This document shows, in pieces, positions 24,192 to 33,098 of a stretch of DNA of 64,000 nt. Within the stretch, counting starts at the first letter, position 1. Each line of letters starts with the position of its first letter. Position numbers and translations under genes: made by a program. Under the pieces are notes generated by a model, which searched no databases, was not told where the DNA came from, and was given only the letters and a program-made list of their open reading frames with translations. The DNA is from Microbacterium sp. CBA3102 (lineage in GTDB: Bacteria > Actinomycetota > Actinomycetes > Actinomycetales > Microbacteriaceae), in assembly GCF_007954505.1 (NCBI RefSeq), contig NZ_CP042412.1, positions 1,612,001 to 1,676,000 on the forward strand, written 5' to 3'.

Positions 24192-24197
24192 ACTCTA
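24192..24197 (-). promoter_or_regulatory. Leaderless-type -10 element of the lipid kinase gene
   Basis: TAGAGT on the minus strand ends 6 nt before the ATG at 24185. Confidence 0.45.
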
Positions 24198-24264
24198 ATC
24201 CGCGATGCCGCGTCTCGCGGACTGCGCACATCCGTCCAGCCGAAGGGCGGTGTCTGCCGCACCG

Positions 24265-24270
24265 TAGACT
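24265..24270 (+). promoter_or_regulatory. Leaderless-type -10 element of serS
   Basis: TAGACT ends 6 nt before the serS ATG. The bases between (TGGAAG) offer no useful Shine-Dalgarno spacing. Confidence 0.5.
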
Positions 24271-24276
24271 TGGAAG

Positions 24277-25581
24277 ATGATCGACCTCGCACTCCTCCGC
24301 GAAGAACCGGAGACCGTCCGCCGTTCGCAGGCTGCTCGTGGAAACGACCAGAGCACCGTCGACGTCGCACTCGAGGCCGATCGATCGCGGAGGGCTGCGC
24401 TGTCCGCCTTCGAGGAGTTGCGCGCGGAGCAGAACGCTTTCGGCAAGCAGGTCGCGAAAGCCCCGAAGGAAGAGAAGGCGGCGCTCGTCGCGCAGGCCAA
24501 GGACTTGGCGGAGCGCGTCAAGCAGGCCCAGCACGCGGCGAACGACGCGGCCGAGGCGGCATCCGCTGCGCTGGCCCGCATCGAGAACGTCGTGATCGAC
24601 GGGGTGCCGGCCGGCGGCGAGGCTGACTTCGTCGAGCTGCGTCGGGTCGGAGACGTCCCCGCCTTCGACTTCGAGCCGCGCGACCACCTGGAACTCGGCG
24701 AGCTTCTCGGCGCGATCGACATGGAGCGCGGCGCGAAGGTCTCGGGCGCGCGGTTCTACTTCCTGCGTGGCATCGGCGCGCGCCTCGAGATCGCGCTCAT
24801 GAACCTCGCGCTCGACAAGGCACTGCAGAACGGCTTCGTGCCGTTGATCACGCCGACCCTCGTCCGCCCCGAGATCATGCAGGGGACCGGCTTCCTCGGT
24901 GAGCACGCCGACGAGGTCTATCACCTCGACAAGGATGACGATCTCTACCTGGTCGGCACCAGTGAGGTCGCGCTCGCCGGGTACCACAAGGATGAGATCG
25001 TCGATCTCGGCGATGGCGCCCTCCGCTACGCGGGGTGGTCGACGTGCTACCGGCGCGAGGCCGGCTCCCACGGCAAGGACACCCGCGGCATCATTCGCGT
25101 GCACCAGTTCAACAAGCTCGAGATGTTCGTCTACACGACCGCGGAAGACGCCGAGGCCGAGCACCTTCGCCTCGTCGCGCTGCAGGAGGAGATGCTGACC
25201 TCGCTCGGTCTTGCTTATCGCGTGATCGACGTCGCCGCGGGAGACCTCGGGTCGAGCGCCGCACGCAAGTACGACATCGAAGCGTGGGTGCCCACTCAAG
25301 GCGCGTTCCGTGAACTCACGTCGACCTCGAACTGCACCACGTTCCAGGCCCGCCGCCTTGACGTGCGCTACCGGCCGGCGGTCGACGCGTCAGAAGGCGC
25401 GGCGAAGACGCAGCACGTCGCCACGCTCAACGGAACGCTCGCCACCACCCGCTGGATCGTTGCGCTGCTCGAGACGCATCAGCAGGCCGACGGCTCGGTG
25501 CGGGTGCCCGAGGTTCTGCGCCCGTACCTCGGCGGCCTCGACGTGATCCGACCGCTCGACGAGGGGCGGGCAGCTCGGTGA
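24277..25581 (+). CDS. serS: Seryl-tRNA synthetase
   Basis: Charges tRNA-Ser. The 434 residues comprise the N-terminal long antiparallel coiled coil that contacts the tRNA variable arm (about residues 25-105, rich in Ala/Glu/Lys) and a class II core. Motif 2 is [20 protein letters not shown] near residue 260 and motif 3 is [16 protein letters not shown] near residue 385. The start [12 protein letters not shown] is the conserved family start. It is coupled to the HAD gene by a GTGA overlap. A tRNA-Ser(UGA) gene lies 0.9 kb downstream. Confidence 0.97.
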   Translation: MIDLALLREEPETVRRSQAARGNDQSTVDVALEADRSRRAALSAFEELRAEQNAFGKQVAKAPKEEKAALVAQAKDLAERVKQAQHAANDAAEAASAALARIENVVIDGVPAGGEADFVELRRVGDVPAFDFEPRDHLELGELLGAIDMERGAKVSGARFYFLRGIGARLEIALMNLALDKALQNGFVPLITPTLVRPEIMQGTGFLGEHADEVYHLDKDDDLYLVGTSEVALAGYHKDEIVDLGDGALRYAGWSTCYRREAGSHGKDTRGIIRVHQFNKLEMFVYTTAEDAEAEHLRLVALQEEMLTSLGLAYRVIDVAAGDLGSSAARKYDIEAWVPTQGAFRELTSTSNCTTFQARRLDVRYRPAVDASEGAAKTQHVATLNGTLATTRWIVALLETHQQADGSVRVPEVLRPYLGGLDVIRPLDEGRAAR

Positions 25582-26399
25582 CGGCGTCTTGGCTCGTCGG
25601 CCTCGACGTCGACGGAACGATCCTGCTGCAGGACGAGACCATGAGTCCCGGAGTTCCCGAAGCGATCGCGCGGGTTCGCGATGCCGGCCATGTGGTCACG
25701 ATCGCCACCGGGCGCAGCTGGATGGCGACGCGGCGCTACGTCGAAGAGCTCGGCCTCACCGCGGACTATGTCGTGTGCTCCAACGGTGCGGTCACGATGC
25801 GTCGCGACGGAGACGACTGGGAGCGCTGGAGCGTCGAGACGTTCGACCCGACCCCCGTCCTCGGACTGCTGCGCGACCGCCTCCCCGAGGCCCGGTACAT
25901 GGTCGAGCTCGCGTCCGGGCAGCGGCTGTACACCGAGCAGCTCGACGACTGGACGCTCGACGGCGGTCGCCAGGTCGACTTCGAGGAGCTCGGCCGACTC
26001 CCGGTGTCGCGCATCGTGGTCGTCTCGCCCGGGCACGACGAGGACGACTTCCACCGGCTCGTCGCGGATGCCGGTCTCAACGAGGTCTCGTACGCGATCG
26101 GTTGGACGGCCTGGCTGGACATCGCCCCGCAGGGCGTCGACAAGGGGACCGCACTGGAGCTGGTGCGCACCGAACTGGGACTCGACGGAGGGCGCATCCT
26201 CGTCGCCGGCGATGGTCGCAACGACATCGGTATGTTCGGCTGGGCGCGTGCTCTCGACGGACGGGCCGTGGCGATGGGTCAGGCCCCCGCGGAAGTGAAG
26301 GATGCCGCGAGCGAGGTGACGGCAGACGTGCAGGACGGCGGCCTGGCACAGGCCCTCGACACGCTTCCAGCACCCGCCCAGGTCAGCGCGGGAGAATAG
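25578..26399 (+). CDS. HAD-superfamily phosphatase (Cof/YbiV-like)
   Basis: A 273-residue HAD hydrolase. Motif I is [13 protein letters not shown] (nucleophile and acid/base Asp at about residues 9 and 11). The motif II region is VTIATGRSW, Lys is in [11 protein letters not shown], and motif IV is [15 protein letters not shown]. The Cof-type (IIB) cap lies between motifs II and III. Substrate unknown; the family commonly removes phosphate from sugar phosphates or cofactors. It uses GTG and overlaps the serS stop by four bases, so the two are co-expressed. Confidence 0.88.
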   Translation: MTASWLVGLDVDGTILLQDETMSPGVPEAIARVRDAGHVVTIATGRSWMATRRYVEELGLTADYVVCSNGAVTMRRDGDDWERWSVETFDPTPVLGLLRDRLPEARYMVELASGQRLYTEQLDDWTLDGGRQVDFEELGRLPVSRIVVVSPGHDEDDFHRLVADAGLNEVSYAIGWTAWLDIAPQGVDKGTALELVRTELGLDGGRILVAGDGRNDIGMFGWARALDGRAVAMGQAPAEVKDAASEVTADVQDGGLAQALDTLPAPAQVSAGE

Positions 26400-26407
26400 A
26401 ACTCGGC

Positions 26408-26413
26408 TAGACT
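26408..26413 (+). promoter_or_regulatory. Putative -10 element of tRNA-Ser(UGA)
   Basis: TAGACT predicts a start near 26420, just before the leader hairpin. No convincing -35. Confidence 0.35.
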
Positions 26414-26422
26414 CACGCCTTG

Positions 26423-26442
26423 TCGACAGATGCGTCTGTCGA
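26423..26442 (+). repeat. Hairpin filling the 5' leader of tRNA-Ser(UGA)
   Basis: TCGACAGA, loop TGCG, TCTGTCGA: a perfect 8-bp stem whose last base abuts the first base of the mature tRNA. Confidence 0.65.
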
Positions 26443-26527
26443 GGAGGGTTGTCCGAGCGGCCGATGGAGCTGGTCTTGAAAACCAGTGGGCAGAGATGTC
26501 TCGTGGGTTCGAATCCCACACCCTCCG
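26443..26527 (+). tRNA. tRNA-Ser(UGA)
   Basis: An 85-nt class II tRNA. The acceptor stem GGAGGGT pairs with ACCCTCC and is followed by discriminator G. The anticodon stem CTGGT/ACCAG encloses loop CTTGAAA with anticodon TGA. A long variable arm and the T arm GTGGG-TTCGAAT-CCCAC are present. CCA is not encoded. Confidence 0.95.
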
Positions 26528-26576
26528 CAGCTGAGCACGGTGGCCCCTCACCGGCGCTGAATCCGAAAGGCCCCGA

Positions 26577-27815
26577 GTGAGCGAGAACCCCCGCCGCCGC
26601 CGCACGGTCGCGCGACACGGTCAGCTGGCGACCCCCGGTCCCGTCAACCAGCTGCTGAAGCTCATCGCGATCGGTCTGGCAGTGGTGCTCGTCAGTGGGT
26701 TCGGTGTCGCGGCCTACATCGCGTACGACTTCTCGAGCACGGTCGCCGCGAACGCCGTCGACCTCGAGGGTCAGGAGGCGGTCCCGCCGGACATCGGTGA
26801 GTATGAAGAAGGTTTCAACCTCGTCCTCACCGGCGTCGACACCTGCGAAGAGAAGTACGCGGGTCTGTTCGGCGAACGGTGCACCGGTAGCGATGCCGGC
26901 GGCACCCTCAACGACGTGAATCTCCTGGTGCACGTCTCTCAGGAGCCGCGTCGCATCACCGTCGTGAGCTTCCCCCGCGACCTGATGATCCCGATCCCGG
27001 AGTGCGTCGATGACGAGGGCAACGTCCGCTCGGCGATGAGCAAGCAGCCGCTCAACACGGCGTACACCGACGGTGGTCTCAACTGCGTCGTCAAGACGAT
27101 CTCGGAGCTGACGGATCAGGAGATCCAGTTCGCGGCCTCCGTCACCTTCGGCGGCGTGATCGAGATCACCAACGCGATCGGCGGCGTCGACGTGTGCCTC
27201 GCCAATCCGATCAAGGACCGCTACACCGGCCTCGACATGGCCGCGGGCACGCACACCGTCGAAGGCCTGCAGGCCCTCCAGTTCCTGCGGACGCGCCACG
27301 GTGTCGGTGACGGTAGCGACCTCGGCCGCATCGGCAACCAGCAGCAGTACATGTCGAGCCTCGCCCGCAAGATGATCAGTGGTGAGGTGCTCGGTAACGT
27401 CCCGGTCATGCTCAAGCTCGCCAACACCGCGCTCAGCAATCTGGAAGCCAGCACCTCGTTGGCGAACAACCCGATGACGCTCGTGCAGATCGCGCTCGCG
27501 GTGAAGTCGGTGCCGTTCGAAGACATCGTCTTCGTGCAGTACCCGACCGGGGCGGACTACGCTGACCCGAACAAGGTCGTCCCGAACCAGGAGGCCGCCG
27601 CAGCCCTCTGGGATGCGATCGAGGCGAACGCGCAGCTGCAGATCACGCACCAGAACACCAGCAACGACGGCGTAATCGTGCAGGAGCCGACCGAGCCCGT
27701 CACCGAGGCCACGCCGGATCCCACGGCCACCCCGGACACCGTGGTGGCGTTGCCGGACTCGATCAAGGGCAACTCGGCCGCGCAGACGACCTGCTCCAAC
27801 GGCAACGTCCGCTGA
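26577..27815 (+). CDS. LytR-CpsA-Psr (LCP) family cell-wall glycopolymer ligase
   Basis: LCP proteins attach wall teichoic acid, arabinogalactan-like or capsular polymers to peptidoglycan. This 412-residue protein has a basic cytosolic N terminus, one transmembrane segment (about residues 26-48), and an extracellular LCP domain. Visible motifs are FNLVLTGVDTC, NDVNLLVHVS, ITVVSFPRDLMIPIPEC and LQALQFLRTRHGVGDGSDLG, whose Arg and Asp bind the lipid pyrophosphate. The C-terminal Thr/Pro-rich stretch is wall-like. It starts with GTG 49 nt after the tRNA-Ser gene. Confidence 0.92.
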   Translation: MSENPRRRRTVARHGQLATPGPVNQLLKLIAIGLAVVLVSGFGVAAYIAYDFSSTVAANAVDLEGQEAVPPDIGEYEEGFNLVLTGVDTCEEKYAGLFGERCTGSDAGGTLNDVNLLVHVSQEPRRITVVSFPRDLMIPIPECVDDEGNVRSAMSKQPLNTAYTDGGLNCVVKTISELTDQEIQFAASVTFGGVIEITNAIGGVDVCLANPIKDRYTGLDMAAGTHTVEGLQALQFLRTRHGVGDGSDLGRIGNQQQYMSSLARKMISGEVLGNVPVMLKLANTALSNLEASTSLANNPMTLVQIALAVKSVPFEDIVFVQYPTGADYADPNKVVPNQEAAAALWDAIEANAQLQITHQNTSNDGVIVQEPTEPVTEATPDPTATPDTVVALPDSIKGNSAAQTTCSNGNVR

Positions 27816-27839
27816 GACGCCTGCGCTCCGTGCAATTCG

Positions 27840-27871
27840 CTTGCGCAGTCTTGCAAGGATTTGCGTAAGCT
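27840..27871 (+). promoter_or_regulatory. lacI-type gene promoter with TTGC repeats (candidate autoregulatory operator)
   Basis: The stretch holds CTTGCG, then the palindrome CTTGCAAG, then ATTTGCG. TAAGCT (27866-27871) ends 6 nt before the ATG, a leaderless layout. CTTGCG and ATTTGCG recur (the latter inverted) upstream of the GH13 gene, so both are plausible sites for this LacI protein. Confidence 0.45.
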
Positions 27872-27877
27872 GACCCC

Positions 27878-28882
27878 ATGTCGAAGCGACTCGCCGAGGT
27901 GGCGCGCAAGGTCGGAGTGAGCGAAGCCACGGTCAGCCGTGTGCTCAACGACAAGCCGGGGGTCTCCGATGCCACGCGGCAGGCGGTTCTGACCGCGCTC
28001 GACGTGCTCGGATACGAACGGCCGACGAAGCTTCGCGGCGAGCGGGCGCGTCTGGTGGGTCTGGTGCTCCCCGAGTTGCAGAATCCGATCTTCCCCGCCT
28101 TCGCCGAGATCGTCGGTGGCGCGCTCACTCAGAACGGCTACACGCCTCTGTTGTGCACGCAGAACGCGGGCGGCGTGACGGAGTCGGACTACGTCGACCT
28201 GCTTCTCGCGCAGCAGGTCTCGGGAGTGATCTTCCTCGGCGGAAACTACACACAGGCGGATGCCGCGCACGAGCACTATGAGCGGCTGCGCCAGGTGAAC
28301 CTGCCGACGGTTCTCGTGAACGCCCGCGTGCCCGAGCTGCAGTTCGCGACAGTCTCGACCGACGACGCGGCGGCGGCCGAACAGGCGGTGCTCCACGTGC
28401 ATCAGCTCGGGCATCGACGCATCGGTCTCCTCCTGGGGCCCGACGACCACGTCCCGTCGCAGCGCAAGCTCGAGTCTGCGCGTCGTCTGCTGGAGAAGCT
28501 CGGTGAGCCGCTGTCCGAAGAACTCGTGGTGCGCGGCATGTACTCGCTCGAATCGGGACAGGCCGGCGCGGCGCGGCTCTTCGCCGCCGGAGCCACGGCG
28601 ATCGTCTGTGCGAGTGATCCGATGGCCCTCGGCGCGGTGCGCGCCGCGCGGCGGGCGGGGCTCGCGGTTCCCGGTGACGTGAGCATCGTCGGCTTCGACG
28701 ACTCGGCGCTGATGAGCTGCACCGAGCCACCGCTGACGACCGTGCGGCAACCGATCGAGTCGATGGGGCGCGCCGTGATCGCGCTGCTGCTCGCACAGAT
28801 CGCCGGAACCTCGCGGCCGAGCGACGAGCTGCTGTTCGAGCCGGAGTTGGTCCTGCGGTCTTCGACGGGTCCGCTGGCCTGA
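27878..28882 (+). CDS. LacI-family transcriptional regulator
   Basis: A 334-residue repressor with an N-terminal helix-turn-helix and hinge (RLAEVARKVGVSEATVSRVL, then NDKPGVSDATRQAVL) and a periplasmic-binding-protein-like effector domain. The end SIVGFDDSALMSCTEPPLTT is typical of the LacI/GalR family. It immediately precedes and reads toward the GH13/ABC sugar operon, so it most likely controls uptake and hydrolysis of an alpha-glucoside. The inducer cannot be read. Confidence 0.9.
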   Translation: MSKRLAEVARKVGVSEATVSRVLNDKPGVSDATRQAVLTALDVLGYERPTKLRGERARLVGLVLPELQNPIFPAFAEIVGGALTQNGYTPLLCTQNAGGVTESDYVDLLLAQQVSGVIFLGGNYTQADAAHEHYERLRQVNLPTVLVNARVPELQFATVSTDDAAAAEQAVLHVHQLGHRRIGLLLGPDDHVPSQRKLESARRLLEKLGEPLSEELVVRGMYSLESGQAGAARLFAAGATAIVCASDPMALGAVRAARRAGLAVPGDVSIVGFDDSALMSCTEPPLTTVRQPIESMGRAVIALLLAQIAGTSRPSDELLFEPELVLRSSTGPLA

Positions 28883-28934
28883 CCGGGAGGCGCACCGGCG
28901 TCGCGACGAACGGCTTCGTGCGCCCGTAGCGTAT

Positions 28935-28992
28935 CGCAAATTTCCAACATCTCGTTTACTTCTTGCGTTAAGAGCACGGAAAAGCTACATTC
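28935..28992 (+). promoter_or_regulatory. Promoter and candidate LacI operator of the alpha-glucoside operon
   Basis: TTGCGT (28963-28968), 18 bp, TACATT (28987-28992). CGCAAAT (28935-28941) is the inverse of ATTTGCG in the lacI promoter, and CTTGCG at 28962 overlaps the -35. The region is clearly AT-richer than its surroundings. Confidence 0.5.
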
Positions 28993-29023
28993 AACTCATC
29001 GCCCCCCGACGACGAGGAGTTCC

Positions 29024-30718
29024 GTGGACACTGATGTTCTGCGCAGCGCGGCACCTACCCGCACCCTGACGATGCCCGCGGGTGAGGGGTGGTGGCGCAC
29101 GGCCGTCATCTATCAGGTGTACGTGCGCAGCTTCGCGGACGGCAACGGCGACGGCATCGGCGATCTCGCCGGCGTGCGCTCCCGCCTCGGATACCTCAAG
29201 AGCCTCGGGGTCGATGCGCTCTGGTTCACGCCGTGGTACCAGAGTCCGCTCGCCGATGGCGGCTATGACGTGCAGGACTACCGGCGCATCGACCCCCGTT
29301 TCGGCACCCTCGAAGAGGCCGAGCAGCTCATCGCGGAGGCGCTCGAACTCGGCATCCGCACGATCGTCGACATCGTGCCGAACCACATCTCGAACCAGCA
29401 CGACTGGTTCCAGCAAGCACTGGCCGCAGGGCCGGGCAGTGTCGAGCGCGAGCGCTTCTGGTTCCACCCCGGTCGGGGCGCCGACGGCTCCGGCATCCCC
29501 ACCAATTGGGTCTCCAGCTTCCAGGGCGAGACGTGGACGCGCACGCACAATCCCGACGGAACCCCCGGCGAGTGGTACCTGCACCTGTTCACTCCCGAGC
29601 AGCCCGACCTCAACTGGAACCACATCGACGTGCGCCGCGAGCACGAGGACGTCCTGCGTTTCTGGTTCGACCGAGGCGTCGCGGGCGTCCGCATCGACTC
29701 CGCCGCCCTTCCGGTCAAGGACCCGGCTCTGCCCGACCTCCCCGCCGGCGGCACTCCGACGGCGGGGCACCCGCACATCGATCGTGACGAGTTGCACGAC
29801 ATCTACCGTGACTGGCGTGCCGTCGCTGACGAGTACGACGGCGAGCGGGTGCTCGTCGGCGAAGTCTGGCTCGACGATGCAGAGCGATTCGCTCGCTATC
29901 TGCGTCCGGGGGAGATGCATACGGCCTTCAACTTCGGGTTCATGACGCAGCCGTGGAGCGCGCGGGCGATGCGCGACTCCATCACCCGCACCCTTGCCGA
30001 GCACGAGCCGGTCGGAGCTCCGGCCACGTGGGTGCTCTCCAACCATGACGTGACCCGTCCGGTGACGCGCTACGGGCAGGCGGACTCCTCGTTCGCCTTC
30101 GAGCGCAAGCGGCGCGGCACCGCGACCGACGTGGAGCGGGGAGCGCGCCGAGCACGGGCCGCGGCGCTGCTGGTCGCCGCCCTCCCCGGGAGCCTCTACA
30201 TCTACCAAGGGGACGAGCTCGGCCTCCCCGAGGTGGAGCTTCCGCTCGACGTGATCGAGGATCCGATGCACTTCCGCTCCGGCGGTGTCGACCCCGGACG
30301 GGACGGCTGCCGCGTGCCACTGCCGTGGGCGGGCGCGTCGAGCCCCTACGGGTTCGGCGGAGCGCCGTGGCTCCCGCAACCTGCCGATTGGGCGGGGCTC
30401 TCGGTCGAGGCCCAGGACGCCGACCCGGGCTCGACGTTGAACCTCTACCGTGCGGCGATCGCGGTGCGCCGACGCATCGACGACTTCGCCGGAAGCGAAC
30501 TGGAGTGGCTCGAGCTCGGCGCCGATGTCCTCGCGTTCCGTCGCGGCGACGGCACGGTCAGCATCACCAACCTCGGCGCGGTGCCGGTTCCGCTGCCCGC
30601 GCACCATGAGGTGCTGCTCGCCAGCACGCTCCTCGACGGTGGCGCACTGCCCCCCGACTCCACTGCCTGGCTCGCTCTTCGAGCCGTTCCCGGGCGCTCT
30701 CCGCGAGCGCACAAGTAG
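29024..30718 (+). CDS. Glycoside hydrolase family 13 (alpha-glucosidase-like)
   Basis: A 564-residue cytosolic enzyme (no signal peptide) of the GH13 oligo-1,6-glucosidase/alpha-glucosidase group. The N-terminal VIYQVYVRSFADGNGDGIGD is characteristic. The catalytic triad is visible: nucleophile Asp225 in GVRIDSA, acid/base Glu280 in LVGEVW and Asp342 in SNHDVTR. The calcium/substrate motif DIVPNHISNQHDWF is near residue 115. The GTG start is preceded by GAGGAG. It leads the sugar-import operon, consistent with hydrolysing imported maltose/isomaltose-type oligosaccharides. Confidence 0.92.
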   Translation: MDTDVLRSAAPTRTLTMPAGEGWWRTAVIYQVYVRSFADGNGDGIGDLAGVRSRLGYLKSLGVDALWFTPWYQSPLADGGYDVQDYRRIDPRFGTLEEAEQLIAEALELGIRTIVDIVPNHISNQHDWFQQALAAGPGSVERERFWFHPGRGADGSGIPTNWVSSFQGETWTRTHNPDGTPGEWYLHLFTPEQPDLNWNHIDVRREHEDVLRFWFDRGVAGVRIDSAALPVKDPALPDLPAGGTPTAGHPHIDRDELHDIYRDWRAVADEYDGERVLVGEVWLDDAERFARYLRPGEMHTAFNFGFMTQPWSARAMRDSITRTLAEHEPVGAPATWVLSNHDVTRPVTRYGQADSSFAFERKRRGTATDVERGARRARAAALLVAALPGSLYIYQGDELGLPEVELPLDVIEDPMHFRSGGVDPGRDGCRVPLPWAGASSPYGFGGAPWLPQPADWAGLSVEAQDADPGSTLNLYRAAIAVRRRIDDFAGSELEWLELGADVLAFRRGDGTVSITNLGAVPVPLPAHHEVLLASTLLDGGALPPDSTAWLALRAVPGRSPRAHK

Positions 30719-30758
30719 CCCTGCATCACCCGATCCGCATCACATGGAAGGACTGACA

Positions 30759-32126
30759 ATGAAGTCACCAACGAAAGCCCTGGTCGCCGGCGTCGCCGTG
30801 CTCGCCACGGTCGGCGCACTCGCCGGCTGCACGCCGAGCGGCGATGACGGTGCCGATGGCAAGACCGAGCTGCGCGTCGCCACGTTCCCCCCGGGAGCCG
30901 ACGCCGCGGCCTATGAGGCGTTCGCCGCCCAGGAGAAGCAGTTCGAGGAGGAGCACCCCGACATCGACATCATCGGCGTCGAGTACGAGTGGGAGGGCCC
31001 GACCTTCGCGGTGCAACTCGCCGGTGGCAGCCTGCCCGACGTGTTCACCGTGCCTTTCACCGACTCCAAGACACTGCTCGAGAACGGGCAGCTGATGGAC
31101 GTGACCGACGCGATCGAGGAGCTCGGCTACACAGACAAGTTCAATCCGATCATCCTCGACGGGGTCACCGGCTCCGATGGGAAGATCTATGGTTTCCCGC
31201 GCCAGGCCTACGCAGCAGCGCTGCACTACAACCGGGACCTGTTCGAGGCGGCGGGGCTCGATCCCGACAACCCGCCTCAGACGTGGGACGAGATCCGCAC
31301 GGCCGCGAAGGCGATCACCGACGCGACGGGCAAAGCCGGCTACGCGCAGATGGCGATCAACAACACGGGCGGCTGGCAGCTCACCTCGCAGACCGTGGCG
31401 CGCGGGGGTCGCACGCAGACCGACAACAGCGACGGCACGGCGGAGTCGACGATCGACAACGACGCCACCACGGCCGCGCTGCAGTTCCTGCACGATGTGA
31501 AGTGGGAGGACGGCTCGTTCGGTTCCAAGGTCGACCTCGACTGGGGCACGATCAACCAGGAGTTCGCGGCCGGCAACATTGGCATGTACACGTCGGGTTC
31601 CGACATCTACACCGCTCTCGTCCGCGACTTCGGCATGGAGCCGTCGATCTACGGCATGACCGTCGTGCCGATCGAGGGCGACGACCCCGGGACCCTCGGC
31701 GGCGGTGACATCGCGGTGATCAGCCCCACGGTCGACGACGCGACGAAGGCGGCGGCGGTGACGTGGATCGACTGGTACTACATGCAGAAGTTGATGGATG
31801 AGGACGCCGCCGTCCTCGACGCCAAGACCCTGAACGAGTCGGGCCAGGCCGTCGGCACCCCGCTCCTGCCTGTACTCAGCCGCGAACTGTACGACGAGTC
31901 GCAGGAGTGGATCGCCGACTACATCAACGTGCCCGTCGAACAGATGGCGCCGTTCAGCGACCGTATCTGGGATCAGACGCCGGTCGGTGAGCCGAAGGTG
32001 AAGACCCAGGAGGTCTACGCGCTCCTCGACACCGTCGTGCAGAAGGTGCTCACCGATCAGAACGCCGACATCGACGCGTTGCTCGCTCAGGCGCAGACCG
32101 ATGCGCAGGCGAAGCTCGACGAGTAA
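30759..32126 (+). CDS. Extracellular sugar-binding lipoprotein of ABC importer
   Basis: A 455-residue solute-binding protein with a lipoprotein signal and lipobox LAGC (Cys about residue 25). The family 1 binding-protein fold includes LRVATFPPGADAAAYEAFAA, GGSLPDVFTVPFTDSK and YGFPRQAYAAALHYNRDLFE. It delivers sugar to the two permeases downstream. A purine-rich Shine-Dalgarno (GGAAGGA) precedes the ATG. Ligand inferred from the neighbouring GH13 as an alpha-glucoside; not certain. Confidence 0.92.
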   Translation: MKSPTKALVAGVAVLATVGALAGCTPSGDDGADGKTELRVATFPPGADAAAYEAFAAQEKQFEEEHPDIDIIGVEYEWEGPTFAVQLAGGSLPDVFTVPFTDSKTLLENGQLMDVTDAIEELGYTDKFNPIILDGVTGSDGKIYGFPRQAYAAALHYNRDLFEAAGLDPDNPPQTWDEIRTAAKAITDATGKAGYAQMAINNTGGWQLTSQTVARGGRTQTDNSDGTAESTIDNDATTAALQFLHDVKWEDGSFGSKVDLDWGTINQEFAAGNIGMYTSGSDIYTALVRDFGMEPSIYGMTVVPIEGDDPGTLGGGDIAVISPTVDDATKAAAVTWIDWYYMQKLMDEDAAVLDAKTLNESGQAVGTPLLPVLSRELYDESQEWIADYINVPVEQMAPFSDRIWDQTPVGEPKVKTQEVYALLDTVVQKVLTDQNADIDALLAQAQTDAQAKLDE

Positions 32127-32132
32127 CGCTTC

Positions 32133-33098
32133 ATGACGATGACGCTCTCCGAGCAGCGGGCGGCGGTGGAGGATTCTCCGCCGCCCGCGGTGCGCACCTC
32201 CCGTCGCCGCTCGCCGCTCACGTGGTTCCGAGGCGGCGGGCTCGCGAACCTCCTGTTCGTGCTCCCGATGCTCTTCGTGTTCGTCTTCTTCTCGTGGTCG
32301 CCCATCGTGCAGTCCGTGATCATGAGCTTGCAGAAGACGAACCTGATCGTCTCCGAATGGGTCGGGTTCGATAACTACGTCGCGGTGATCGGTGATCCGG
32401 AACTCGGTCGGGCCGTGATCAACACGCTGTGGTTCGCTGTGCTCGCTCTGCTCTTCGGTTTTCCGCTGCCGCTCCTGATGGCCGTGCTGATGAGCGAGGT
32501 GCGCCGCGGCAAAGGCATCTACTCGGCCCTCGCCTACCTCCCGGTCGTGATCCCGCCCGTGGTCGCCGTACTGCTGTGGAAGTTCTTCTACAGTGCCGAC
32601 CCTTCCGGTGTGTTCAACACCGTGCTCGGATATGTCGGCATCCCCCCGCAACCGTGGATCCAGGATGCCGTGCAGGCGATGCCGTCCCTCGTGCTGGAAG
32701 CCACCTGGGCCGGAGCGGGAGGCTCGATCATCATCTACCTCGCCGCACTCCTGGGGGTGCCGCCCGAGCTCTACGACGCCGCCGAGGTGGACGGTGCCGG
32801 AATCTGGAAGAAGATCTGGCACGTCACGCTGCCGCAGCTGCGCGGCATCCTCTTCATCATGCTGATCCTGCAGATCATCGCGACCGCTCAGGTCTTCCTC
32901 GAACCGTTCCTGTTCACCGGGGGCGGCCCTGCCGGGGCGACCAAGACCGTGCTGCTGTACATCTACGACAAGGCCTTCCGCAACAGTCTGGGCGGCGACT
33001 ACGGAGAGGCGACGGCCGTCTCGGTCCTGCTCGCGATCGTCCTCGCCCTGCTCTCCTGGCTGTACTTCAGGCTGACCGACCGTTGGAGCACGACATGA
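32133..33098 (+). CDS. ABC sugar importer permease (MalF-like)
   Basis: A 321-residue integral membrane protein with six hydrophobic segments. The EAA loop AAEVDGAGIWKKIWHVTLPQ, near residue 217, contacts the ATPase. It begins 6 nt after the binding-protein stop; an in-frame ATG two codons on is an alternative start. It overlaps the next permease by four bases. No ATPase gene is present in the operon. Confidence 0.92.
   Translation: MTMTLSEQRAAVEDSPPPAVRTSRRRSPLTWFRGGGLANLLFVLPMLFVFVFFSWSPIVQSVIMSLQKTNLIVSEWVGFDNYVAVIGDPELGRAVINTLWFAVLALLFGFPLPLLMAVLMSEVRRGKGIYSALAYLPVVIPPVVAVLLWKFFYSADPSGVFNTVLGYVGIPPQPWIQDAVQAMPSLVLEATWAGAGGSIIIYLAALLGVPPELYDAAEVDGAGIWKKIWHVTLPQLRGILFIMLILQIIATAQVFLEPFLFTGGGPAGATKTVLLYIYDKAFRNSLGGDYGEATAVSVLLAIVLALLSWLYFRLTDRWSTT

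Noticed and set aside
30765..32822. 685-codon antisense frame over the sugar-binding protein and first permease
   Set aside because: Mirror of an intact operon; no signal, domain or ribosome-binding site.
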